47,062 nucleotides of DNA from Paenibacillus sinensis (GCF_019904155.1 NZ_JAHCMB010000136.1:1-47062); one strand, 5' to 3'; shown: positions 1 to 8,523, numbered from the stretch's first letter. The notes: generated by a model not told the origin, from the letters alone. A program made the numbers and translations.

Positions 1-162
1 CCGGTAGTTATCCCAGTCTGAAGGGCAGGTTGCCTACGTGTTACTCACCCGTCCGCCGCTAAGTTAATCCGGAGCAAGCCCCCTCATAACTCCGCTCGAC
101 TTGCATGTATTAGGCACGCCGCCAGCGTTCGTCCTGAGCCAGGATCAAACTCTCCATTAAAG
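1..162 (-). rRNA. 16S ribosomal RNA, 5' end only (partial)
   Basis: Read on the minus strand this is the conserved start of bacterial 16S rRNA: GAGAGTTTGATCCTGGCTC lies near 138-156, followed by the universal helix region containing GACGAACGCTGGCGGC. Only about the first 160 nucleotides are present and the gene continues past the left edge. The exact mature 5' end is set by analogy with Bacillus and may be off by a few bases. Confidence 0.97.
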
Positions 163-293
163 AAAAGCTGATTGCTCATTTTGAATCTGACGATTCATTT
201 ACATGAATCAGTTCTTAACGCGTTCATTTGTTCAGTTTTCAAAGAACTTGCCCCTGCATTCGATATTCTCACAATATCGCACACAGGAATTTT
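163..293 (-). other. rRNA operon leader (pre-16S)
   Basis: This is the transcribed spacer between the rrn promoters and 16S. Minus-strand 231-250 contains the AAGTTCTTTGAAAACTGAAC element typical of Bacillales pre-16S leaders, which is expected to take part in the processing stem around 16S. A perfect 7-bp inverted repeat (CGATATT, 5-nt loop, AATATCG) lies at 261-279. No protein is encoded here. Confidence 0.75.
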
Positions 294-322
294 ATCATAA
301 CATATTGGTTGATCATTCGCAA
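294..322 (-). promoter_or_regulatory. rrn promoter P2 (proximal)
   Basis: On the minus strand the -35 TTGCGA (317-322) and -10 TATGAT (294-299) are separated by exactly 17 bp. It lies directly upstream of the rRNA leader and downstream of a second similar promoter, the tandem layout usual for rrn operons. Confidence 0.8.
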
Positions 323-377
323 CTCTTTTTTCAGTTATGCGCTTTATTTCAACATAACCTTTCGAGCCGCAAGAAAT

Positions 378-406
378 AATATACCACGCTGATGTGATGA
401 GTGCAA
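378..406 (-). promoter_or_regulatory. rrn promoter P1 (distal)
   Basis: On the minus strand the -35 TTGCAC (401-406) and -10 TATATT (378-383) have a 17-bp spacer. An A-rich run just upstream of the -35 (407-420, read on the minus strand) could act as an UP element. Together with P2 it forms a tandem rrn promoter pair. Confidence 0.8.
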
Positions 407-423
407 CTCTTTTTTTCTTTCAA

Positions 424-429
424 TATAAT
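424..429 (+). promoter_or_regulatory. possible -10 box for the MFS exporter gene
   Basis: A perfect TATAAT lies 70 bp upstream of the exporter start, back to back with the rrn P1 promoter. No good -35 can be seen 16-18 bp upstream, so the assignment is tentative. Confidence 0.35.
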
Positions 430-499
430 CGGTGTAAAAATCATTGCCCCCTGATATTCCAGCGGTTATGTTTAGTGTTATTTATAGAAAGGAGCCACT

Positions 500-1756
500 A
501 TGAGAAATCATTCTGCCCCCACTCTCACCGCCGACAGTACGGGTGATAAGGCACAGCCTACTTTGCAGCAGGCCACGATATACCGCATCTTGCTGGCCGT
601 CAGCTTCGTTCATCTGTTTAACGATTCGATTCAGGCTGTAATCCCGGCGATCTTCCCCATTCTAAAAGACAATATGCTGCTGTCATTCGCCCAAGTCGGA
701 TGGATCGCGTTTGCGCTCAATGTCACTTCGTCGGTCATTCAACCGGTTATCGGCTATGCGGCGGACCGTCATCCACGGCCGATCCTTCTGCCGCTTGGGA
801 TGGGAAGCACGCTGTTGGGCGTTCTTTTGCTGGCTTATGCTCATAACTACGTCCTGGTTCTGCTCTCCGTCGTACTGATCGGATTTGGCTCCGCCGCGTT
901 TCACCCCGAAGGGATGCGGGTAGCCCATATGGCGGCCGGTCTGAAAAAAGGCCTGTCGCAATCCATATTTCAGGTTGGAGGAAATGCCGGTCAATCGTTC
1001 GGTCCGCTTCTCACCAAATGGATCTTCATTCCTTTCGGTCAAATAGGCGCATTGGGCTTTACCGCTATTGCTGCCGCCGGCGTCGCCGTTCAGGTCTATG
1101 TAGCACGCTGGTATCGGGAAATGCTGAACACCGGCTATACTTTCCGTAAGAAAGCCGCCTCGCGTTCCATCGATCCTGCCAGGAGCAAGAGCATTCTTCG
1201 CGCAACTGTTATTCTGGTCCTGCTCGTCTTTGTTCGTTCCTGGTATGGCCAGGCTATAGGCAGCTATTACACTTTTTACTTAATGGATAAATACGGACTT
1301 GCGCTGAACAGCGCACAGAATTACATCTTTATGTATCTCGCGGCGGGGGCTATCGGCACCCTGTTCGGCGGGCCGCTGGCAGACCGCTTCGGACGGAGAA
1401 ACCTGATCCTTCTCTCTATGGTAGGAACCGTTCCGTTCGCATTGGCTCTGCCCTTTGTTAGTCAATTTTGGGCTGGCGTGCTGCTGCTCATCGGCGGATT
1501 CATTCTGCTGTCCAGCTTCTCGGTTACGGTCATTTACGCGCAAATGCTGTATCCCGGCAATATCGGCACCGTGTCCGGATTAGTAACAGGCCTGGCCTTC
1601 GGTCTCGGCGGAATCGGCTCCCTGTTAATCGGCCATATGATCGATGAGATCGGAATCGCCCGGGTATTCATCGCCTGCGGCTTCCTGCCGCTTCTCGGCC
1701 TTCTGGCACTGCTGCTTCCCGGGGACAGTCAATTGGAGGAATGGGCAGAAGCGTAA
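500..1756 (+). CDS. MFS transporter, fosmidomycin-resistance (Fsr) type
   Basis: The product is a 418-residue inner-membrane protein with the roughly 12 hydrophobic segments of the major facilitator superfamily. The stretch around residues 125-180 (FHPEGMRVAHMAAG, then KGLSQSIFQVGGNAGQSFGP) is characteristic of the Fsr subfamily of drug exporters. A second-half loop with DRFGRRN (about 295-301) matches the MFS A-like motif. A charged N-terminal tail of about 25 residues precedes the first membrane span. The start is supported by AAAGGAG at 488-494. Family membership is well supported. The real substrate (fosmidomycin or another small molecule) cannot be read from sequence. The gene stands alone, divergent from the rRNA operon. 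Confidence 0.88.
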   Translation: MRNHSAPTLTADSTGDKAQPTLQQATIYRILLAVSFVHLFNDSIQAVIPAIFPILKDNMLLSFAQVGWIAFALNVTSSVIQPVIGYAADRHPRPILLPLGMGSTLLGVLLLAYAHNYVLVLLSVVLIGFGSAAFHPEGMRVAHMAAGLKKGLSQSIFQVGGNAGQSFGPLLTKWIFIPFGQIGALGFTAIAAAGVAVQVYVARWYREMLNTGYTFRKKAASRSIDPARSKSILRATVILVLLVFVRSWYGQAIGSYYTFYLMDKYGLALNSAQNYIFMYLAAGAIGTLFGGPLADRFGRRNLILLSMVGTVPFALALPFVSQFWAGVLLLIGGFILLSSFSVTVIYAQMLYPGNIGTVSGLVTGLAFGLGGIGSLLIGHMIDEIGIARVFIACGFLPLLGLLALLLPGDSQLEEWAEA

Positions 1757-1778
1757 GAGAAGGGACATACCCTCAATT

Positions 1779-1813
1779 GGGCTCAGGACTCTCGAAGAGA
1801 GATCTTGAGCCTT
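1779..1813 (+). terminator. imperfect hairpin after the MFS gene
   Basis: GGCTCAGGACTCTC pairs imperfectly with GAGATCTTGAGCC across a short loop. No clean U-run follows, so it is at best a weak terminator or an mRNA 3'-end structure. Confidence 0.4.
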
Positions 1814-1938
1814 GTTGCGCTGCTTTCTCGCGGAAATGCGAAGTTATTTTTAAAGCGCCCCCGCTTGCGGTACAATAAAATCAATTACTTAAAATTTAAA
1901 GCACCACTGTTTTTCGAACCGGGAAGGAGGCTTAAGTG

Positions 1939-3207
1939 ATGATCAAAGAGGCGCTGGCCCGCATCCGGAAAGGCTATGGCAAAAAGCTGGTGTCCATTCA
2001 TGCGTGGAATGCCTGGCTGGTGCTGTTCCTGTCGGTAAGCGGCCTCATGCTGGTTGGGGCTTTCTGGAGAGAGTGGCTGGGCGAAGGGCGGGTATGGCTG
2101 AAGTGGGCGCATACTTATATCGGGCTGCTGCTGCTCATTCCGGTGCTCTACTACTTGTTCCTGGCCTCGAAGCATTGGAAGAGACTCAAGGGTAAAGCGG
2201 CGCAAAAGGCGAACGTCCTGTTCGTTCTGCTGCTGCTGGCCGGATGGATTCTGTCGGGCATCGTGCTGTGGCAGTACAGAGCAGCCGGTCCCCGCGCAGC
2301 CAATGCAGCGCTCCTGATCCATGATCTGTTCACCTGGGTCGGTCTTCCGGTCATTATTTATCATTCCATCACCAGAACGCGCTGGCTGAAGGAACCGAAC
2401 AAGCGGTCCATCCGTCCGGAAGAGGATCGGCAGACGGAAGCAGCCGCAGACGGGACACAGACAAAAAGGCAGAGACCCGAACCCGTGTACACCCGGCGCA
2501 GCTTCATCAAAACAGCCGTCGGTGCCGGGCTAGCCCTGACGATTGGTCCGACGTTCGTGCGCTGGATGGGCCGCTCGCTCCAGCTGTCTCCCGGGGACGC
2601 TTCAACAGACAACGCCAACAAGATGATTCCCGATCCCGCGCCGCTGGCCCAGTCCTCTCCTCCAATTGGAGGCGGGGCCCAAGGGAATTTCCGCGTCTAC
2701 ACCGTAACGGATATCCCCGCATTCGACAATTCCAATTGGTCTTTTACAATCGATGGCCTGGTCGACCAGACCTTCACCTGGAACTGGGAGCAGTTCCTCA
2801 AGCTGCAGCGGGAGGTGCAGGTGAGCGATTTTCACTGCATTACCGGCTGGTCGGTCTACAAGAACACCTGGGAGGGCATCCCTCTCGCCCATCTGCTGGA
2901 AATGGCTGGCGTGAAGAGCACGGCGACTAGCGTCAAGTTCTACTCGGGGGACGGCGTATACACCGACGCGCTTACTCTGGATCAGGCGAAAATGGAGGAT
3001 GTGCTCGTCGCCGTCCTGCATGACGGCAAGCCGATCTCCAATCAGCTCGGCGGCCCGGTCCGGCTAGTCGTGCCTCAGATGTACGCTTATAAGTCCGTGA
3101 AATGGCTGAACCGGATTGAGCTGATCGACAGCGACCATATCGGCTATTGGGAGCAGCGAGGGTATGACAACGACGCCTGGCTGCCGGGGAAGAAGCAGAC
3201 GCTGTAA
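1939..3207 (+). CDS. membrane cytochrome b561-like / molybdopterin (sulfite-oxidase fold) oxidoreductase fusion
   Basis: The product has about 422 residues. The first ~145 hold four hydrophobic helices with histidines placed as in di-heme cytochrome b561 proteins (SIHAW, WAHTY, SKHW, LIHDL, YHSITR). A linker follows, and then TRRSFIK with a hydrophobic stretch at about 187-207, which resembles a twin-arginine signal lying inside the chain. The C-terminal ~180 residues are an oxidoreductase molybdopterin-binding domain of the sulfite oxidase/MsrP type. The cysteine of DFHCITGW is the expected Mo ligand. The protein would place the Mo domain outside and pass electrons through heme b. The substrate is unknown. 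AAGGAGG at 1924-1930 fits ATG 1939, and GTG 1936 is also possible. A TACAAT box at 1871-1876 may be its -10. Confidence 0.82.
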   Translation: MIKEALARIRKGYGKKLVSIHAWNAWLVLFLSVSGLMLVGAFWREWLGEGRVWLKWAHTYIGLLLLIPVLYYLFLASKHWKRLKGKAAQKANVLFVLLLLAGWILSGIVLWQYRAAGPRAANAALLIHDLFTWVGLPVIIYHSITRTRWLKEPNKRSIRPEEDRQTEAAADGTQTKRQRPEPVYTRRSFIKTAVGAGLALTIGPTFVRWMGRSLQLSPGDASTDNANKMIPDPAPLAQSSPPIGGGAQGNFRVYTVTDIPAFDNSNWSFTIDGLVDQTFTWNWEQFLKLQREVQVSDFHCITGWSVYKNTWEGIPLAHLLEMAGVKSTATSVKFYSGDGVYTDALTLDQAKMEDVLVAVLHDGKPISNQLGGPVRLVVPQMYAYKSVKWLNRIELIDSDHIGYWEQRGYDNDAWLPGKKQTL

Positions 3208-3240
3208 CCGCGATCGGATTGAGAAGTCTTGCACGAAAAG

Positions 3241-3279
3241 AGGCAGTCCCTGACGACCAGGGGCTGCCTTTGCTTTTTA
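3241..3279 (+). terminator. rho-independent terminator
   Basis: AGGCAGTCCCTG (3241-3252) pairs with CAGGGGCTGCCT (3258-3269) with one wobble and a 5-nt loop, and is followed by TTGCTTTTT. It closes the molybdopterin oxidoreductase gene. Confidence 0.85.
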
Positions 3280-3368
3280 TATGCGATAGGATGCAAGTCT
3301 TGTACGTCATTGCCGACTGTTCAGAAATAGGCTACGCTGTTGGAAATACCCAAAAGGAGAAGATAGAT

Positions 3369-4157
3369 TTGTTAAAAAGAGTAGCTAAGTACATACTGGG
3401 ACTCAGCCTGATTCTGCCCCTTCTGCTCCCGGCGCAGCCGGCGGCTGCCGCTGGTGCAAATCTGAAAGACCAAGCCAACTTTACGTTCTCGGCTTACAAG
3501 ATGGACGTTGGCGAGAGCGTAACGCTAGTAATATCGCCGGCTCAAGAAATGTCGCAATTTAATGTTCTCGATCTGGAGCCTGTATCCTCGGACGAATCCG
3601 TACTCCAGGTAGAATCAACCGATTATTTTAAATATAAAATCACCGGTCTTTCGGAAGGTACAGCTGATATCGTCTTTACTTATCCGGGATATGATGAACT
3701 GCGCTTTACGCTGACGGTCGGAACCAGCCAGGAAGAGAAAGACTACTGGGCCTATAAGCAACAGTTCGAGAAGGTGGCGCAATACGACGATGTTGCCATG
3801 ACTTATTATGCCAAATATCAGCTCGTTACAACTTCTACCCGGAAACAGGCCTATTACGCCTACGATAAGGTCATAGTGCCGAACGTGACGCAAGCCCTTG
3901 CCCAATCCAAGAAAATCAAGACCGATAATCCGGAATTGGCCACCCTTCATCAGGATTACATTAAAGGAATGAAAACCAAACTGGACGCCGTTATTCTGTT
4001 CAAGAAGGCGCTTGCCCCGTCATCGCCCGCCAAGTTCAGCTTTGTTTCCGCCAACAACAAGATAAAAGAAAGCAACAAATACATTACCTTGCATTTGCAA
4101 GAGGTTAAGGCCTATCTCAAAAAATACGGGATACAGGATGATACGCTTAGCGATTGA
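3369..4157 (+). CDS. secreted protein with N-terminal Ig-like (BIG2-like) domain, function unknown
   Basis: The product has about 262 residues. I chose TTG 3369 because AAAGGAGA lies 8 bases upstream and the chain then begins with a clean signal peptide (LKRVAKY, a hydrophobic core, cleavage near AAAAG). A longer in-frame reading from 3219 has no ribosome site and overlaps the terminator of the gene before. Residues about 30-115 form a beta-rich domain containing VGESVTLVIS, SSDESVLQVE and GLSEGTADIVF, the spacing of bacterial Ig-like BIG2 folds. The rest is lysine-rich, tyrosine-rich and probably helical. No catalytic motif is seen. It is convergent with the nucleoside hydrolase gene. Confidence 0.7.
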   Translation: MLKRVAKYILGLSLILPLLLPAQPAAAAGANLKDQANFTFSAYKMDVGESVTLVISPAQEMSQFNVLDLEPVSSDESVLQVESTDYFKYKITGLSEGTADIVFTYPGYDELRFTLTVGTSQEEKDYWAYKQQFEKVAQYDDVAMTYYAKYQLVTTSTRKQAYYAYDKVIVPNVTQALAQSKKIKTDNPELATLHQDYIKGMKTKLDAVILFKKALAPSSPAKFSFVSANNKIKESNKYITLHLQEVKAYLKKYGIQDDTLSD

Positions 4158-4219
4158 ACGACTGGGGACAGGTTGAATTGGGGTTCCCCGATCCGCCAGG
4201 TCCGCTCTATTCGCCCAAA

Positions 4220-5167
4220 CTAAGCCAGTACGGTATCCATCACGAGCCGGAGGAAGCGCCGGTAGTCGGCCTCATAGGCTACTGCTACTTCCGGCAAATC
4301 TCCCCATACATGATGATGACGCGAATCCATGATCGTCATGCCGAGGGTAAGTTCGCCTTTGGTCTCAACGCCTACCCTGGCCTTCAAATACTGAATGAGC
4401 GAAGGATCGATAACAGCAGCGACCGCCATGGAATCAATCAGGACACAATAAGACTCGAAGCCGCGGCCGAGCACGAATTGAATCATTTGATGCAGCACGC
4501 CCGCCTCGGGCTTGGGCGACTTTTTGAGCTCCGCCAGCTCCGCCTCGGTGAAATTGACATCAAAATGGGTGGACACATCCAGCCCGATAGCCTGGAGCGG
4601 AATTCCCGATTTAAACACCATGTCCGCGGCTTCGGGATCGACATATACGTTCCATTCGCTCTGGGGGTTGTCCCCTGTTGCATTTGCTGTAGAATAGCGG
4701 TTCAGTCCGTACTGGCCGGCAATCGCGGTAATCCCGCTGATCAATGGAATAATCTCCGGCGCTTTCATGATGGCCATCGCAATGTTGCTCATAGGAGCCA
4801 GCGCCACAATATGAATGTCCCCGGCGTTCCGCTTCACCGTCTCGATGATCAGATCGACGGCGTGACTGTCGTGAAGCGGAGTTGTGGGGGTAGGCAGATG
4901 GACCTCCGCCTGCCCGTCCGAGCCGTGCGAGAAGGGATCGTTTGGCAGATCACGCACAAGCGGCTTGCCCATCCCTTTTGCTACGGGAATATCGGTACGC
5001 TCCAGCAGCTCCAGCACCTTCAGCGCGTTAACGCTCGTTATATCAACCGGATAATTGCCGGCAACCGCCGTAATGGCTTCCACCTGAAGCTCCGGCGATT
5101 TAATCGCCAGAATCAGCGCCAGGGAGTCGTCCATCCCAGGGTCGCAATCAATGATGACTTTCTTCAA
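4220..5167 (-). CDS. nucleoside hydrolase, IunH family
   Basis: The product has about 316 residues. The N-terminus KKVIIDCDPGMDDSLAL holds the family's calcium and ribose binding DxDPGxDD signature (residues 7-14). Such enzymes cleave the N-glycosidic bond of ribonucleosides to base and ribose in the cytoplasm. NVYVDPEAADMVF near residue 170 matches the active-site asparagine/glutamate region. TTG at 5167 is preferred over ATG 5176: the site GAAAGG touches that ATG directly but stands 9 bases before the TTG, and family members usually start at this position. It is the last gene of a CUT1 ABC transporter operon, which suggests the imported compound is a nucleoside or nucleoside-like. Base specificity cannot be told. 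Confidence 0.88.
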   Translation of the reverse strand: MKKVIIDCDPGMDDSLALILAIKSPELQVEAITAVAGNYPVDITSVNALKVLELLERTDIPVAKGMGKPLVRDLPNDPFSHGSDGQAEVHLPTPTTPLHDSHAVDLIIETVKRNAGDIHIVALAPMSNIAMAIMKAPEIIPLISGITAIAGQYGLNRYSTANATGDNPQSEWNVYVDPEAADMVFKSGIPLQAIGLDVSTHFDVNFTEAELAELKKSPKPEAGVLHQMIQFVLGRGFESYCVLIDSMAVAAVIDPSLIQYLKARVGVETKGELTLGMTIMDSRHHHVWGDLPEVAVAYEADYRRFLRLVMDTVLA

Positions 5168-5203
5168 ACCATTCATCCTTTCTTCGAGTTCTATACCGCA
5201 AGC

Positions 5204-6037
5204 TTACTTCACACTTCCCTGCGTAAGCCCGCTCACGAGATACCGTTGGAAAAATACGGTCAGCAGAATAACAGGCAGACTGGATATGATGCCGCTCGCG
5301 GACATCAATCCCCGGTCCAGCCCTTTTTGGCTGACAAAAGTGCTCGTCAGAACCGGCATCGTCTTCGTATGCGCCCCCGTCAGCGTGACCGCGAACAGAA
5401 ATTCGTTCCAGCAGAAAATAAAGCAAATCAGCGCAGTTGCCGCAATTCCGGGCATGATCACAGGAAGTACGATCCGGATGAACGCCTTCAGCCGGGAACA
5501 GCCGTCGATCAGCGCTGCCTCCTCCATATCCACCGCCAGCGAGGCGAAAAAGGCACGCAGCAGCCAGATCACAAGCGCCATGTTCAGCGCAGAGTACGTC
5601 AGGATCAGCAGGATGTGCGTATCCAACAGATGCACCCGATAGGCGAACAGAAAGACGGGCACGATGACGACGACCGGCGGAATCATCCGCGTGAGCAGCA
5701 GTACATTCGGCAGAAGGCTTCCGCCTGTGCTGAAGCGTTCGATTGAATAAGCCGCCAAAGCGCCCAGCACAGTCGTAATCAGCGTCGCCGCACCTGCGAT
5801 CAGCAAGCTGTTGATCAGACTGGTCATGAAATCCGGATGCTGAAACAGCTGCACGTAATTCGAGAATGCCGGATGCTCCGGAATCCAGACAGGCGGAATC
5901 GCCAGCTGGTCCACAGGAAGCTTGATCGAGGTAAGAACGACCCATAGAATCGGCAGCATGAAGAAAATCAGGAACAGACACAAGACGGCTGTCTTGAGGC
6001 TTTTAAACAGGTTCCGTCGCACTCGTCTAGCACTCAT
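5204..6037 (-). CDS. CUT1-family ABC transporter permease, MalG/UgpE type
   Basis: The product is a 277-residue inner-membrane protein with six predicted spans. The EAA loop that docks on the ATPase reads EEAALIDGCSRLKAFIRIVL in the second half, as in MalG-like permeases. Its start overlaps the stop of the other permease gene by 4 bases (ATGA), so translation is coupled. No ATPase gene is present in the operon. Firmicute CUT1 systems often borrow a shared MsmX-type ATPase encoded elsewhere. Confidence 0.9.
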   Translation of the reverse strand: MSARRVRRNLFKSLKTAVLCLFLIFFMLPILWVVLTSIKLPVDQLAIPPVWIPEHPAFSNYVQLFQHPDFMTSLINSLLIAGAATLITTVLGALAAYSIERFSTGGSLLPNVLLLTRMIPPVVVIVPVFLFAYRVHLLDTHILLILTYSALNMALVIWLLRAFFASLAVDMEEAALIDGCSRLKAFIRIVLPVIMPGIAATALICFIFCWNEFLFAVTLTGAHTKTMPVLTSTFVSQKGLDRGLMSASGIISSLPVILLTVFFQRYLVSGLTQGSVK

Positions 6038-6915
6038 CTTCGCTTCCCTCCCCGATTCACGTAAGCCAGCAGACCGAAAATGCAGACGCCCAGCACCAGC
6101 ATGACGCCGACGGATACAGCCGAAGCGTATCCCATATCGTACCGGCCGAAGGCGATTTTATAATTGTAAATGGACAGCAGTTCGGTAGCCGTTCCCGGAC
6201 CGCCGCTGGTCAGGATATACACAAGGTCAAAGGTCCGCATGGCGTCCATGGCGCGAAGAATGCCGACCGACAGCAGCGATGGAAAGACAAGCGGAAGCGT
6301 TATCCGCCAGAATTCCCTCCACTTCGAAGCTCCGTCCATTTGGGCAGCCTCGTAGATTTCAGGCGAAATCCCCTGGAGATTGGCCAGAATCAGGAGCATG
6401 ACGAACGGCGTCCACTGCCACACATCGGCAAGAATGACCGAGAACATCGCCCACCCCGGTTCGGTCAGCAGCTTGGACGGGTTGAACGGAATATGCAGGA
6501 ACCCGAAAATGGTCTGGAGCGGAGTGAAATCGGGCAGCAGGAACAGACGCCAGGCTACGCCGACTACAACAGGCACCATCATCATCGGGATCATAAAAGC
6601 GACCTTGAACAGCGTCTTCCCCCAGACCTCTCCTTTTAACAGGAGCGCAAGGATCATTCCAAGCACTAGCTCGGCCGCCACCGCCCCCAGCGTGAACAAC
6701 ACGCTTCTCCATAGAGAGGTGAAGAAATTTTTGTCCGACAGCAATCTGGAGAAGTTATCCAGCCCTGTGAACCTGATGCCCAGATCGGGCCGCTGCAGCG
6801 GATAGGAAAAGAAACTTAGGCCAAGAGCAGCCACAATCGGGATGAGCAGCACGACCACGATAATCAACACGCCCGGAAGGGCAAACCACCATTTCTCTCG
6901 CGAATCGGAAGACAT
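6034..6915 (-). CDS. CUT1-family ABC transporter permease, MalF/UgpA type
   Basis: The product has 293 residues and six predicted membrane spans. The EAA motif YEAAQMDGASKWREFWRITL lies in the cytoplasmic loop at about 195-215, and FTGLDNFSRLL near residue 50 is typical of MalF/UgpA-type subunits. It is the second gene of the operon after the binding lipoprotein and would pair with the MalG-type subunit encoded next. A stable hairpin lies between it and the binding-protein gene. Confidence 0.9.
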   Translation of the reverse strand: MSSDSREKWWFALPGVLIIVVVLLIPIVAALGLSFFSYPLQRPDLGIRFTGLDNFSRLLSDKNFFTSLWRSVLFTLGAVAAELVLGMILALLLKGEVWGKTLFKVAFMIPMMMVPVVVGVAWRLFLLPDFTPLQTIFGFLHIPFNPSKLLTEPGWAMFSVILADVWQWTPFVMLLILANLQGISPEIYEAAQMDGASKWREFWRITLPLVFPSLLSVGILRAMDAMRTFDLVYILTSGGPGTATELLSIYNYKIAFGRYDMGYASAVSVGVMLVLGVCIFGLLAYVNRGGKRR

Positions 6916-6948
6916 ATAGACTAACCGCCTTACCTGAAAAATTGGAGA

Positions 6949-6966
6949 AGGGGCGAGAGCGCCCCT
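6949..6966 (-). other. intercistronic hairpin between binding-protein and permease genes
   Basis: GGGGCG-AGAG-CGCCCC forms a perfect GC stem (6950-6965) with one extra A-T pair. There is no U-run on the minus strand. Such hairpins after the binding-protein gene commonly protect its mRNA or attenuate downstream transcription. The effect here is inferred. Confidence 0.55.
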
Positions 6967-7009
6967 CCATGCATCACACTTTTCCGCTTATGCTGCGCCC
7001 GGCCTTGTC

Positions 7010-8365
7010 TCAATATCCGCGCGAGCTCATCAATTCGTCATACTCCGACGCGGCCTGGTCCAGCGCCTCCTGCGCCGTCTGCTCGCCGTTCAGGAACCGG
7101 GATACCGCGCTTGGCAAAATATCGCCGGTGATGGTGGACCCTTCAGGGATCAACGGCAGCGGCTTAAGCTTGAAGGAATTCATAATTTCGGCATGCGGAG
7201 CATAGAAGCTGTACTGGGAGGACAGCGTGCCGGTCAGCGCCGATGTGCGAGCCGGGATGTTGCCGACCGGAGCGGCTTTCTCCATCATTTCCTGACTGGT
7301 GGCGAACTCGATCCATTCCAGCGCCTCTTGCTTCAGCTTCGAATCCTTGGTGATAACGAATCCGTAAGGCAGGTAGAAGCGCTTGATGTCCTTCGTGTTC
7401 TCATCATTGGCCGGAATGGCGCTAAAGCCGACTTTGCCAACGACCTTGGACTGTGCCGGGTCCTGCGCGACCTGGGCGATCGTTGTCGCCATTTCTGCCA
7501 TCGCACTGCGGCCCTGCAGGAATTCACCCGACGCATCGGACCAGCCATACTGCTTCGCGGCGGCAGAGGTGTACTTGAACATGTCCTTCAAATCGTTCAG
7601 TGCCTTCACGCCTGCTTCGTTGTCGAACTGCTGCTTGTACTGGTCGTCGTAGAGATCGCCCCCATAGTTGAACAGCCGATTGTAAAAAGCGAATCCGAGC
7701 AGGATGCTCTTCTCCCCCATCAGCGTCACGCCGCTGAGATTCTGGTCGGGGCGATTGAAGAACTCGGCAATCTCCTTGTACTGCTGCATCGTCTTCGGCG
7801 GCGCGAGATCATACCCGTACTTGGCTTTGAAAGCAGCCTTCTCCTTCTCATCGTTGAACAGGTCGGTCCGGTACAGAATCCCCTGCGTTTCATTCATGTA
7901 AGGAACAAAATACAGCTCCTTCTTGTCGCCGAAGTAGGCGTTCTCGATTCCCGGGAAGTCGTCCAGTTTCAGCTTGTCCAGCTCCGCCTGATCGGTCGAG
8001 ATCGGAACGATGTAGTTCGGAACCTGAAGCTCAGGAACCCAGCCGATCGGCACATAAGCCAGATCAAAGTCGGCGGAGCCGGAGGTGAATTTGAGCGTCA
8101 GCTGCTGATGATACTGATCATAAGGAAGCTCCACGACCTTAACCTTCACACCATACTTCGCTTCGAAATCCGGAATGATGCTCTTGAACGCATCGGCATG
8201 AGAGCTGGTCTCCGCCATAATCGTCAGCGTCCCTCCCCCTGCCGCCGGAGAAGAAGAGGCTGCGGACTCGGCCGCGCCTTGCTCCGTCTGCTTCGAACAG
8301 GCCCCCAGAATAGCTGTGACACTAAGGACGAGCGACAACAACAATGCTTTTCTCTTTGTACTCAC
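7010..8365 (-). CDS. CUT1-family ABC transporter substrate-binding lipoprotein
   Basis: The product has about 451 residues. GTG 8365 is taken as the start because AAGGAG lies 11 bases upstream (8377-8382) and the chain then begins with a lipoprotein signal (STKRKALLLSL, lipobox LGAC with Cys23). A longer in-frame reading adds 34 residues with no ribosome site. An alanine/serine linker follows, then a family 1 extracellular solute-binding fold (GGGTLTIMAE, then FKSIIPDFEAKYGVKVKVVE). It is the first gene of the operon with two permeases and a nucleoside hydrolase. The substrate may be a nucleoside or sugar; the binding pocket cannot be judged by eye. Confidence 0.9.
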   Translation of the reverse strand: MSTKRKALLLSLVLSVTAILGACSKQTEQGAAESAASSSPAAGGGTLTIMAETSSHADAFKSIIPDFEAKYGVKVKVVELPYDQYHQQLTLKFTSGSADFDLAYVPIGWVPELQVPNYIVPISTDQAELDKLKLDDFPGIENAYFGDKKELYFVPYMNETQGILYRTDLFNDEKEKAAFKAKYGYDLAPPKTMQQYKEIAEFFNRPDQNLSGVTLMGEKSILLGFAFYNRLFNYGGDLYDDQYKQQFDNEAGVKALNDLKDMFKYTSAAAKQYGWSDASGEFLQGRSAMAEMATTIAQVAQDPAQSKVVGKVGFSAIPANDENTKDIKRFYLPYGFVITKDSKLKQEALEWIEFATSQEMMEKAAPVGNIPARTSALTGTLSSQYSFYAPHAEIMNSFKLKPLPLIPEGSTITGDILPSAVSRFLNGEQTAQEALDQAASEYDELMSSRGY

Positions 8366-8475
8366 CGTATGGTTCACTCCTTCAGTATGAATGAAAATAC
8401 CTTTCTCCACTTGCTGCCCCATGTCCGTCGCACCGTCAGATAACCTTACACAAGAATGAGTTTCCATTGCGGTCT

Positions 8476-8503
8476 CATATATTTGTTGTTAGGATAATAT
8501 CAA
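8476..8503 (-). promoter_or_regulatory. putative promoter of the nucleoside/sugar transporter operon
   Basis: Minus-strand TTGATA (8498-8503) and TATATG (8476-8481) are 16 bp apart and lie upstream of the binding lipoprotein gene. The -10 is imperfect, as would fit an activator-dependent promoter. Confidence 0.45.
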
Positions 8504-8509
8504 TAATTA

Positions 8510-8523
8510 GTGATAAAGATCAC
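8510..8523. promoter_or_regulatory. candidate operator, palindrome GTGATAAAGATCAC
   Basis: A perfect inverted repeat with 5-bp arms and a 4-bp centre lies between the divergent transporter operon and the AraC-type regulator gene, just upstream of the putative operon -35. The position suits a regulator site. Which protein binds is unknown. Confidence 0.4.

Noticed and set aside
4154..5746. Long plus-strand open frame of 530 codons
   Set aside because: It is antisense to the nucleoside hydrolase and MalG-type permease genes, which have clear family motifs. Its translation is low-complexity, rich in Arg, His and Gln, without domains.
7193..8443. Plus-strand open frame of 416 codons
   Set aside because: It is antisense to the substrate-binding lipoprotein. 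The lipoprotein signal and fold on the minus strand are convincing, and the antisense product is not.
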